Source: a virus
Virus record (IMG/VR): IMGVR_UViG_3300021140_000029
Span: 1-28,975 of that record
DNA: 28,975 nucleotides
Reading direction: 5' to 3' (one strand)
The notes below the pieces were generated by a model, which worked only from the letters and a program-made list of their open reading frames with translations, did not search any database and had not been told where the DNA came from. Position numbers and translations under genes: made by a program. This document shows, one piece after another, positions 7,007-13,260 of the stretch. Numbering within the stretch: the stretch's first letter is position 1; the number at the start of each line of letters is the position of its first letter.

Positions 7007-7036
7007 CCTATATTATTGAATGCCTAATAAGATGTT
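7007..7036 (-). promoter_or_regulatory. Putative phage late promoter, copy E
   Basis: On the minus strand TTTAACAT (AACA at 7036-7033) is followed 21 nt from its start by TAATATAGG (7015-7007), then T and the ATG at 7005. It belongs to the five-copy late motif. Its upstream box touches the T-tract of the preceding terminator, so transcription stops and restarts here. Confidence 0.6.
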
Positions 7037-7066
7037 AAAAAAAAGCCCCCATTTCTGAGGGCCTTT
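7036..7066 (-). terminator. Terminator after the tail tube-like gene
   Basis: Minus strand: AAAGGCCC (7066-7059) pairs with GGGCTTT (7048-7042) with one bulge. An 8-T run (7044-7037) follows. It lies about 19 nt after the stop at 7085. Its hairpin sequence closely resembles the terminator at 7638-7659. Confidence 0.75.
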
Positions 7067-7084
7067 AGATGTATATGGAGTTGA

Positions 7085-7621
7085 TTATTGTACTCCGATT
7101 GCCTGCAATTGTACAGGGGTCATGTTCACCTCGTATGCGAGGTACTCATTCTCAGCTACCAAAGTAACGGAATATTTAGAGCCATCAGCACGAGCTGTAC
7201 CTGAACCTTCACCTGTTGCAGAAACTTGCAAATAAGGGAAGTACCAGTATATTCCATTGGCATCCAAAATGATGGCAGTAAGGTACTGCTGTCCACCACC
7301 TAAGATTTTAATGGCACGAGATTTAGCAGCATCTCGTCGGTGAAACATTAGGTTAATTGTAGAGGTAACAAATGAGCTACCATTCACTAGGTCGATGTTA
7401 CTCTCCTCTGTGAAGTTGGAGGTATTTCGTCTAATGTAGAAATTTTGAAACAAGTTAACGCCAGCTAATGTGATACCTGTGATTGACCATCCAGCTCCTG
7501 CTGATGGATCTACAGGAGTGATTGAGGCAATCTCATCCTGTTGGTTAATCCAGATACCATAAATACCACCAGAGTTATTGTCGCATGATTTTACTATGTC
7601 TTCAAGAACTAAACAAGGCAT
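7085..7621 (-). CDS. Putative major tail (tail tube) protein
   Basis: A 178-aa, mostly beta protein (GIYGIWINQQDEIASIT, LFQNFYIRRNTSNF, KYSVTLVAENEYLAYEV near the C-terminus). It directly follows the major capsid gene and sits between two similar terminators, the setting expected of a strongly expressed virion protein. Size and beta content fit a siphophage tail tube subunit. I see no diagnostic motif, and another abundant structural protein is possible. In many siphophages the tube gene lies nearer the tape measure; here it lies next to the capsid. Confidence 0.5.
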   Translation of the reverse strand: MPCLVLEDIVKSCDNNSGGIYGIWINQQDEIASITPVDPSAGAGWSITGITLAGVNLFQNFYIRRNTSNFTEESNIDLVNGSSFVTSTINLMFHRRDAAKSRAIKILGGGQQYLTAIILDANGIYWYFPYLQVSATGEGSGTARADGSKYSVTLVAENEYLAYEVNMTPVQLQAIGVQ

Positions 7622-7659
7622 GATTTAAAGTATTAAAGAGCCCCCATTGCTGAGGGCTC
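7622..7659 (-). terminator. Terminator or attenuator after the major capsid gene
   Basis: Minus strand: a perfect 6-bp stem GAGCCC/GGGCTC (7659-7654 with 7643-7638) with a 10-nt loop, followed by a T-rich but broken tail. It lies 10 nt after the capsid stop and just before the next ATG. The tail is weaker than at 7036-7066, so it may stop only part of the transcripts and set the capsid-to-tail ratio. Confidence 0.65.
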
Positions 7660-7668
7660 GGTTATTAA

Positions 7669-8589
7669 TTATGAATAGAATACGATCTCTCCTGGGTTAA
7701 CGAAGTTGAAACCTACCTTCATGTTAGCACGAGTACGGATGTAAGGCTCAGCTACAGTATCAGCTAAGTTAACAGCACGCAAATCAGAGCTATCACCTTC
7801 AGCATCGAATGCGTAGATAAGGTTATCTTTCAAAGTCCATACAAAAGTGTTGTTAGACATCCCTGGACAAACTACGATTTTAACACCTAAGAAAGTTAAC
7901 GCTAGATCCTGAGTAATATACGCTTGAGTGTTACCAGATGCTACTCCTAATCGGTAGATGTTAACCAATTGAGTAGGCATATATAAACGTAGATCAGCAG
8001 TTCTAGTTGCAATAGTAGCAGGTAACAAAGCAAATGCAGCAGACAATGCAGCCTCAAGAGCTGTAAAGTTAGCGATTGCACCAGTACCTCCATTGATAAC
8101 ACCTGATCCAGGAGCTCCTAACAATTTCTCGTAACCATCACAAAGAGCTAAGGTAGGGTTACCACTAAGGGTATCACCTTGCCAACGGATTGACTCAAGA
8201 TCTCCATTGATTTTGTTTGCCATTTCTGACCAGTAGAAGCTCATGAATGAAGCCACAGAGAAATCTCCATTTGATCCTTTGCTCATTTGCAAAGAAAGGA
8301 AAGATTGCTCAAGGTCAAATTGACAAATCTGAGCCATTGCAGAAAGAGCGCATACGTCAATTTCTTTCGCATCTAGGTCATCAGTTGGAGCTGTAAAGGC
8401 ACAGCTAGAAGCCTGAAGGATGTTACCAAAAGTAACAGAGGCTAATTTAGTTTTGTACTTTACACCTGGAAGGGCACGGTAGTTATCAGCAGTATCCTCA
8501 GACAAATATGCCTTAGAATAGAATGCCTCAGGGTTAGCAGCCAATAAGGCTGTAGGGTCGATATTCAAATCGAATTTTAACTTTCTCAT
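7669..8589 (-). CDS. Major capsid protein (HK97-like)
   Basis: A 306-aa protein with the pattern of an HK97-fold capsid subunit. A helical N-terminal part (PTALLAANPEAFYSKAYLSED) comes first. A middle with a spine-helix-like stretch (FTALEAALSAAFALLP) is followed by an A-domain-like region (LRLYMPTQLVNIYRLG, FLGVKIVVCPGM). The C-terminal beta strand is MKVGFNFVNPGEIVFYS. It follows the XkdF-like protease-scaffold gene by 4 nt, the usual order. The start has an A-rich leader typical of highly expressed Bacteroidota genes, and a hairpin follows the stop. Confidence 0.85.
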   Translation of the reverse strand: MRKLKFDLNIDPTALLAANPEAFYSKAYLSEDTADNYRALPGVKYKTKLASVTFGNILQASSCAFTAPTDDLDAKEIDVCALSAMAQICQFDLEQSFLSLQMSKGSNGDFSVASFMSFYWSEMANKINGDLESIRWQGDTLSGNPTLALCDGYEKLLGAPGSGVINGGTGAIANFTALEAALSAAFALLPATIATRTADLRLYMPTQLVNIYRLGVASGNTQAYITQDLALTFLGVKIVVCPGMSNNTFVWTLKDNLIYAFDAEGDSSDLRAVNLADTVAEPYIRTRANMKVGFNFVNPGEIVFYS

Positions 8590-8593
8590 TTTG

Positions 8594-8992
8594 TTATTTG
8601 TTTATAAATTTATTTACGTTACTAAATCTTTGCTGTACGCTTAACGCTACAGCCTCAGCCATCTCCACTTCCTCCTCTTCCATCTCTGGAGTTAGAGCTT
8701 GATCCAATTGATTTTGAAGATCAGCAATCATAGCTACTAATGCATTTACCTGCTCTTCAATAGCTGGCTTAACAATTGCTAAAACTGCCTCAGCATCTAG
8801 CTCAGGATCTACGGCCATGGTTTCCTCTTCAGTTGTTTCAACTGTGGTTTCCTCTTCCACTACCGTATCCTCAAGAGCTACCTCCTCAGAGGCTTCTACT
8901 TTTTCGACTTCCTTAATCTCGATAACCTCTCCGTCTTTTACGACGTAGATTTTACCCTCGATTAGGTGCTCGCCATCGGGTAACTTGTTCAT
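8594..8992 (-). CDS. Nested scaffold protein from an internal start (predicted)
   Basis: In frame within the protease gene, the ATG at 8992 (Met193 of the full protein) begins MNKLPDGEHLIEGKIYVVKDG. This is exactly where the protease domain ends and the acidic scaffold begins; the product would be 132 aa. The 20 nt before it read AACAAATAAAAACCAAATAA, an A-rich leader like that of the capsid gene, although here it encodes a linker. Nested scaffolds inside protease genes are known from lambda (C and Nu3). That this start is used is an inference. Confidence 0.5.
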   Translation of the reverse strand: MNKLPDGEHLIEGKIYVVKDGEVIEIKEVEKVEASEEVALEDTVVEEETTVETTEEETMAVDPELDAEAVLAIVKPAIEEQVNALVAMIADLQNQLDQALTPEMEEEEVEMAEAVALSVQQRFSNVNKFINK

Positions 8993-9568
8993 GTTTATTT
9001 GGTTTTTATTTGTTTGCTCACTTAACTTCATGCCCAGATAACCTTCAATTGAGAAGCCTATCTGCTCCTCACTTACTAGCTCTGCATAATATTCCTTATC
9101 CGTTACCTGTGCCGTTACCATCAATGTACCTTCTGGCACCTCGATACCAAAAGAGCTGTATGCTTTATCCTTCTTTGGGTTCTCAACTATCCAGGCCTCA
9201 AGCACATAGGCAGGGACTGTTTTCTCAGTATCATGCTCTAGATTGAATAGGTCTCTATTGACCATATCCCTCATGAATTTGCCGTGGATATTCTCAATCT
9301 CCTCTTTTGTAAATTGAACAAAGTACTCCTGTTTGGCATCATCATCATAGCGATATATATCCATAGGGATTAATGCCGGGGCCGTGATGCGGTACTTTAG
9401 TTCATCTGAAAAAAACATTGGCTTAGCTTCACTTGAGAAGGCCATCCCTTTCACCTTAATGGCAGGATTTGCCGTGAATGCTATCTGTTCAATTCCTAGA
9501 TCCTCACCATTTTCAGCATAGGCTGGGTCAATGGTAATCTTATAAGTAGGGATATTTTTTTCTGCCAT
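8594..9568 (-). CDS. Prohead protease (XkdF-like) fused to a scaffold domain
   Basis: A 324-aa protein. Residues 50-180 match the XkdF-like serine protease pattern: YRITAPALIPMDIYRYD (59-75), YFVQFTKEEIENI (82-94), NLEHD with His112, AWIVEN (125-130) and GFSIEGYLG with Ser173. Residues 193-324 form a separate acidic, Glu-rich, coiled-coil-like region (LDAEAVLAIVKPAIEEQVNALV) typical of a scaffold. The protease should process prohead proteins and remove the scaffold before DNA packaging. The gene starts 3 nt after a late motif (9572-9599) and is followed at once by the capsid gene. An internal ATG at 8992 may yield the scaffold alone. Confidence 0.82.
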   Translation of the reverse strand: MAEKNIPTYKITIDPAYAENGEDLGIEQIAFTANPAIKVKGMAFSSEAKPMFFSDELKYRITAPALIPMDIYRYDDDAKQEYFVQFTKEEIENIHGKFMRDMVNRDLFNLEHDTEKTVPAYVLEAWIVENPKKDKAYSSFGIEVPEGTLMVTAQVTDKEYYAELVSEEQIGFSIEGYLGMKLSEQTNKNQINMNKLPDGEHLIEGKIYVVKDGEVIEIKEVEKVEASEEVALEDTVVEEETTVETTEEETMAVDPELDAEAVLAIVKPAIEEQVNALVAMIADLQNQLDQALTPEMEEEEVEMAEAVALSVQQRFSNVNKFINK

Positions 9569-9571
9569 TTA

Positions 9572-9599
9572 CCTATATTAGAATTTTCTTATATTTGTT
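9572..9599 (-). promoter_or_regulatory. Putative phage late promoter, copy D
   Basis: Minus strand: AACA (9599-9596), then TAATATAGG (9580-9572) beginning 19 nt from its start, then TAA and the protease ATG at 9568. It sits in the 42-bp divergent gap between the protease-capsid unit and the plus-strand pair. Its upstream box overlaps the host-type -7 box for the plus strand (9590-9597). Confidence 0.6.
9590..9597 (+). promoter_or_regulatory. Host-type -7 box for the plus-strand gene pair
   Basis: TATATTTG matches TAnnTTTG, 13 nt before the ATG at 9611. No TTG lies at the expected distance upstream (TTT is there), so the promoter is probably weak or needs help. Confidence 0.45.
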
Positions 9600-9610
9600 A
9601 AAAAAAAATT

Positions 9611-10165
9611 ATGATAACAATTTTAGGGAAAGAGATCCCAAACCAAATGAAAGAGCTCACCATTGAGCAGTTTGAAATGATCACAGAGATCAATAACAAT
9701 AAGGACCTGGATGCCGTTGATAAGCACCTTAAAATCTTTGAATATCTAGGAATCCCTGAGAAGGATTTTTGGGATGTGGATATCTCAGATTTTATCGAGA
9801 TGGTAAAGGCCTTCAATAGCCTGGATAAAAACATTGACTATCCTACCATTGATACTATCGAGATAGATGGTTACACCTATACGGCTCAGATGAAGTTAAC
9901 CGTAAGGGATACTAAGCACATCGAGAAGCTGGCAATAGATAAGCCGAAAAACTACATCAGCCAAATGATGGCCGTGATGTTTAAACGTGAGGATCTTACT
10001 CCTGCTGAACACTACGCAGAGGCCCACATTAAACACAAAGCTAAATTCATTTGCAAAATGAGTGCGGATATTTCTATCCCTTATGTGATGTACATAGCTA
10101 ATAAAGTTAACCAACAATTTAAGAATGCTGAAGCTACCCCAGAGCTGGAGCCAAGTAACGCTTGA
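9611..10165 (+). CDS. Putative tail assembly chaperone-like protein A
   Basis: A 184-aa acidic, helical protein (MKELTIEQFEMITEINNNKD near the N-terminus, DISDFIEMVKAF and KLTVRDTKHIEKLAI in the middle). It is one of only two plus-strand genes. Its start resembles that of its neighbour (LTIEQFEMITEI against VTLEQFIEISKI), so the two may be related. Overlapping acidic helical pairs of this kind often serve as tail assembly chaperones that coat the tape measure. The overlap with the next frame is 41 bp, in the +1/-2 register. The function is inferred from character and context only. Confidence 0.5.
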   Translation: MITILGKEIPNQMKELTIEQFEMITEINNNKDLDAVDKHLKIFEYLGIPEKDFWDVDISDFIEMVKAFNSLDKNIDYPTIDTIEIDGYTYTAQMKLTVRDTKHIEKLAIDKPKNYISQMMAVMFKREDLTPAEHYAEAHIKHKAKFICKMSADISIPYVMYIANKVNQQFKNAEATPELEPSNA

Positions 10166-10865
10166 GCAGTTCATCGAGATCAGTAAAATTGATAAAACGC
10201 AAGGGGCCTACCACTACAATAGTGAGGCCCTTTCTATTTTAGCCGATGTTAATATCGAGGTTATTGAGGAGCTCGAGATTGATGAGCTCAATGCCTTAAT
10301 TAAGCAGGTCAATTGGTATAGCCATCAGCCACCCAATAGATACCAGGATGAGGTCCTGGGGTTGAAGCTCAAGGCCTTCAGTAAACTAGAGCTTTATGAG
10401 TGGATTGATCTGGAGTATCTATTCACTAATGACTATGTGGATAACCTGGATAAGATTTGTGCTATCCTGTACAGGAAAACTAAGTTAAACGAATGGCAGG
10501 AGGAGGTAATGGAGCCGTATGATTTTGACCTTAACAATAGAGCTGAACAGTTCCTGGACCTACCCATCACAGATATCTATGGTATCATTAATGAGTTCAT
10601 AAAGTTCCGTAAGCACTTTTACGAAACGTACAAAAATTTATTTGGAGATGTGGATGATACGGATCTATCTGAGGAAGAGAAAGCAAAGCTAACTAAGGAG
10701 GAGCTCGATGAAATTGAAGCGGAAAAGAAAGCCTCTAAATGGTCCTGGGAGCAAATGATTTACAGCCTATGCAATGGTGATTTGACTAAGGCAGAAAAAC
10801 TAGGCAAGCTAAAACTTACTTTTGTATTTAATATGATCGGGATGAAAAAGGAGTTAAACATCTAG
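10125..10865 (+). CDS. Putative tail assembly chaperone-like protein B
   Basis: A 246-aa, strongly acidic helical protein. The N-terminus is MLKLPQSWSQVTLEQFIEI, and a Glu/Asp-rich section follows (DLSEEEKAKLTKEELDEIEAEKKA). It starts inside the end of gene A and ends in a 12-bp tail-to-tail overlap with the minus-strand gene at 10854. It may be translated from its own ATG or, less likely, by +1 or -2 slippage from gene A, since its frame is open from 10098. It resembles gene A at the N-terminus. A tail chaperone role is inferred. Confidence 0.5.
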   Translation: MLKLPQSWSQVTLEQFIEISKIDKTQGAYHYNSEALSILADVNIEVIEELEIDELNALIKQVNWYSHQPPNRYQDEVLGLKLKAFSKLELYEWIDLEYLFTNDYVDNLDKICAILYRKTKLNEWQEEVMEPYDFDLNNRAEQFLDLPITDIYGIINEFIKFRKHFYETYKNLFGDVDDTDLSEEEKAKLTKEELDEIEAEKKASKWSWEQMIYSLCNGDLTKAEKLGKLKLTFVFNMIGMKKELNI

Positions 10866-11306
10866 CGGAAAGCCTGGAGTGAAATCAGGCGGTGCATCTA
10901 GTGCGTAGAAGTTATACACAATGCTTTGCTCCTCTTCTAAGATAGGCACTATCTCTAGTATGGGGTAATTTTTTGTGAGCCATTCAGTATATTGGCTGTA
11001 TATTTCTGTTATTATTCCTGCACTTGTTAGCTCATCGGTAAATTGGCGAACCAAATTATAAGGAGGTATTACCCCTCCATTCCAAAGGAAAGCCCCATTG
11101 TTTAGAAATATAAAGTAATACATCGCCACGATCTCAATCTCAAGGGTACTGAAGCCTGTTATTTGTGCATTAATTCGTACACTATCCTCCAAAGTACGGG
11201 TATCTACTAGGCCGTTCTGCCTAATAATCCTTTTTAAAATTGTAGCCATCCTTCTCCTGGTAGGATAAAGGATGTTAAATACTCCGTTTTTTGCGTATCT
11301 AGGCAT
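10854..11306 (-). CDS. Putative tail completion or neck protein
   Basis: A 150-aa protein beginning MPRYAKNGVFNILYPTRRRMATILKRIIRQ, with a helix and then a mixed alpha/beta body (TRTLEDSVRINAQITGFSTLEIEIV, FIFLNNGAFLWNGGVI). This layout resembles head-tail joining or HK97 gp10-like tail completion proteins, but I see no firm motif. It is the last gene of the tail fibre block and converges with the plus-strand pair, overlapping it by 12 bp. No terminator is visible between them. Confidence 0.45.
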   Translation of the reverse strand: MPRYAKNGVFNILYPTRRRMATILKRIIRQNGLVDTRTLEDSVRINAQITGFSTLEIEIVAMYYFIFLNNGAFLWNGGVIPPYNLVRQFTDELTSAGIITEIYSQYTEWLTKNYPILEIVPILEEEQSIVYNFYALDAPPDFTPGFPLDV

Positions 11307-11442
11307 TGATTAATTCTTTATATATATCCATTGTATCATCTATTAGAATTATACCCTTGTCAGTTTCTACATGTAGCTGTGTATCACTCACTACCTCAAT
11401 AGGCCCTGTGATTGTGTACTCTATTCCATTGTAATTAAACAT
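11299..11442 (-). CDS. Small protein, 47 aa, between tail fibre and tail completion genes
   Basis: The frame from ATG 11442 to TAG 11299 encodes 47 residues beginning MFNYNGIEYTITGPIEVV and ending MDIYKELINA. It fills an otherwise empty 128-bp gap and overlaps both neighbours by 8 bp, the spacing used throughout this genome. It looks like a compact beta protein with a final helix. I do not recognise the family; a minor tail or assembly role is possible from its place. Confidence 0.55.
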   Translation of the reverse strand: MFNYNGIEYTITGPIEVVSDTQLHVETDKGIILIDDTMDIYKELINA

Positions 11443-12796
11443 ATGCAAATACTTTGAATAGATCTATGTTAGCAATATCAGCAGCGTTCTGTGCTTGCAT
11501 TGTAAACAAGATATATTGGTTAACTGTTCTATTGAATGCAGTGGTTTGAATGTTACCGGTAGTATATTCGGAGAATGTAGTACCTACCATTGTCCTAAGA
11601 CTTGTGCCATCATAGCTATAGTTACGCTCGCAGTATCCTATAAACTGAGTACCTCCACCATTCATTGTAAAGATAGAGCTAATCAATGTGGCACCTGTTA
11701 AGCTGTTGGTAGTGTTGGTATATATTCTACCATACATCTGCCCGATATTACCTGATTGTCTATACATCCTGAATACTAACTGCAGGATATTGTTGCTGTT
11801 TAATGTATTGGCAGGGATGAGTAATGAGTGACATATAGTAACTGCGGTACCTGTAGTTGGAGTACCTAGTATTCCACTATATCCCATTAGCCTGGGCCCG
11901 ATGTTTAAATTACCACTACCTAGCAGTGAGTTGTTGTTCACTGTCTTAATGTTAGTGCCTGATACCAATGCATCCTGCTTGTTATTAAACGTACTCCAAT
12001 CGGTTGTGCTCAATGCTCCTCTAGTTAATGCTGAAGCTGTGGGTAGATTAAATTGATGGTCAATACCTGAGGATACTACATTGAAATCAGAGCCTGCTGT
12101 ACCTGTGCTAATGGTCTGAACATCTGCACTCAATCCATTCAGTGCAGTCATGCCTGTACCTGCTATGATACCTGCTTGTTGTGTTACGGTGAAGATAGCA
12201 GATGCTGTTGCAGGAGGAGGGCTACCTGCAGGATAGAACTCCATGGTAACATCCAAGCTCGTAGCACTCCAATACAGCTCGTAGTAATCACCGCCTACTG
12301 CATCAAGTATGTAATTCCATGATGTTATAACATGACCTGGACCACCACCATGTGAAGATACCACAGCAACAAATCCTGCACTACCATCTACATCAACCCC
12401 ATTCTTTCTAAGCCATATAGTTACATCCTGAGTCTTGACATCTATGTTTTGATATTGAAAAGAAAATTGCAGGTTATATATCCCTGTGTTAGCTATGGTT
12501 ATTTCAGTGTCATTCACTACAGTTACCCCATTACTTAAGTCCATAGTCCTGAACTTAGTAGGTTGCCCTACATTCACTGCAACCAATGGCTGAGTAATAT
12601 CATCCTGGTATTGTGCATAGTAACCTACTGCACCACCACCACCTGCTGCATTGATTATCTGCTGGCCTGTGATGGCTGTATTAATAGGTTGCCCTGCTAC
12701 TATCTGAGTGCATTCGATTAGGTCAGTAGGTTGCAGGTCGCCATTATGTGGATCTAGCTGAGGTCGCCAATCACCCCACCATTTAGGTAATGTCAT
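11435..12796 (-). CDS. Tail fibre or receptor-binding protein with C1q-like middle domain
   Basis: A 453-aa protein. The N-terminus (MTLPKWWGDWRPQLDP) is probably the part attached to the tail. Residues about 58-205 look like a C1q/TNF-type jelly roll (TGIYNLQFSFQYQN, VTIWLRKNGVDVDG). Then comes fibre-type sequence (TRGALSTTDWSTFNNKQDA, VNNNSLLGSGNLNIG) seen in many phage fibres, followed by a C-terminal beta domain rich in Thr, Asn and Gly. It should form trimers and bind the cell surface. Its ATG follows a late motif by one base, so it starts its own block. Confidence 0.72.
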   Translation of the reverse strand: MTLPKWWGDWRPQLDPHNGDLQPTDLIECTQIVAGQPINTAITGQQIINAAGGGGAVGYYAQYQDDITQPLVAVNVGQPTKFRTMDLSNGVTVVNDTEITIANTGIYNLQFSFQYQNIDVKTQDVTIWLRKNGVDVDGSAGFVAVVSSHGGGPGHVITSWNYILDAVGGDYYELYWSATSLDVTMEFYPAGSPPPATASAIFTVTQQAGIIAGTGMTALNGLSADVQTISTGTAGSDFNVVSSGIDHQFNLPTASALTRGALSTTDWSTFNNKQDALVSGTNIKTVNNNSLLGSGNLNIGPRLMGYSGILGTPTTGTAVTICHSLLIPANTLNSNNILQLVFRMYRQSGNIGQMYGRIYTNTTNSLTGATLISSIFTMNGGGTQFIGYCERNYSYDGTSLRTMVGTTFSEYTTGNIQTTAFNRTVNQYILFTMQAQNAADIANIDLFKVFAYV

Positions 12797-12797
12797 A

Positions 12798-12826
12798 CCT
12801 ATATTACATTAACCAGGGCAAATGTT
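12798..12826 (-). promoter_or_regulatory. Putative phage late promoter, copy C
   Basis: Minus strand: TTTAAACAT (AACA at 12826-12823), then TAATATAGG (12806-12798) beginning 20 nt from the AACA start, then T and the ATG at 12796. The whole block resembles that at 19897-19925, including CCTGG in the spacer. Confidence 0.65.
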
Positions 12827-13260
12827 TAAATCGGTACAGCGCAATCTGTCCAATCATTGAGTGCAAAGGTAATACTCATCTGATATCCTGCCGCATAATC
12901 TAGTAAATCATTATTCAATGGGGTAAAGGTAGGCACCCCGATAACATCCATGCTTCGATCTAAACCAAAGAAATAATATACATACAAATCATTTAAAATC
13001 TGATGGCAATCACTTAGGATGGTTATGATGTTAGCCCTGTCCTTTTGTATGATATCATAGCAGAATATATCCAGGGTAAATTCTGTAGTGTTTTCTGTAG
13101 GGATAACAGCATCAGGCACAATAAAAATGATAGGGTATTTTTCATCCTGGGTAGCAAAGTTAAATATCTGCTCTCTAAAATCAGTACCTACTTTCTTTAC
13201 CTGTTTGTGCTGTGAATAGAAGTTCACCACATTGTTAATTACGCTCTGTAAACTTATCAT
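12826..13260 (-). CDS. Hypothetical tail protein after the tape measure, 144 aa
   Basis: The protein begins MISLQSVINNVVNFYSQHKQVK and continues with strands and helices (KYPIIFIVPDAVIP, TEFTLDIFCYDII, ANIITILSDCHQILNDLYVYYF). The size and the N-terminal helix followed by beta strands resemble tail terminator or tail completion proteins, but no motif is decisive. It is coupled to the tape measure stop by a 4-bp overlap (ATGA) and is the last gene of its block. Confidence 0.5.
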   Translation of the reverse strand: MISLQSVINNVVNFYSQHKQVKKVGTDFREQIFNFATQDEKYPIIFIVPDAVIPTENTTEFTLDIFCYDIIQKDRANIITILSDCHQILNDLYVYYFFGLDRSMDVIGVPTFTPLNNDLLDYAAGYQMSITFALNDWTDCAVPI

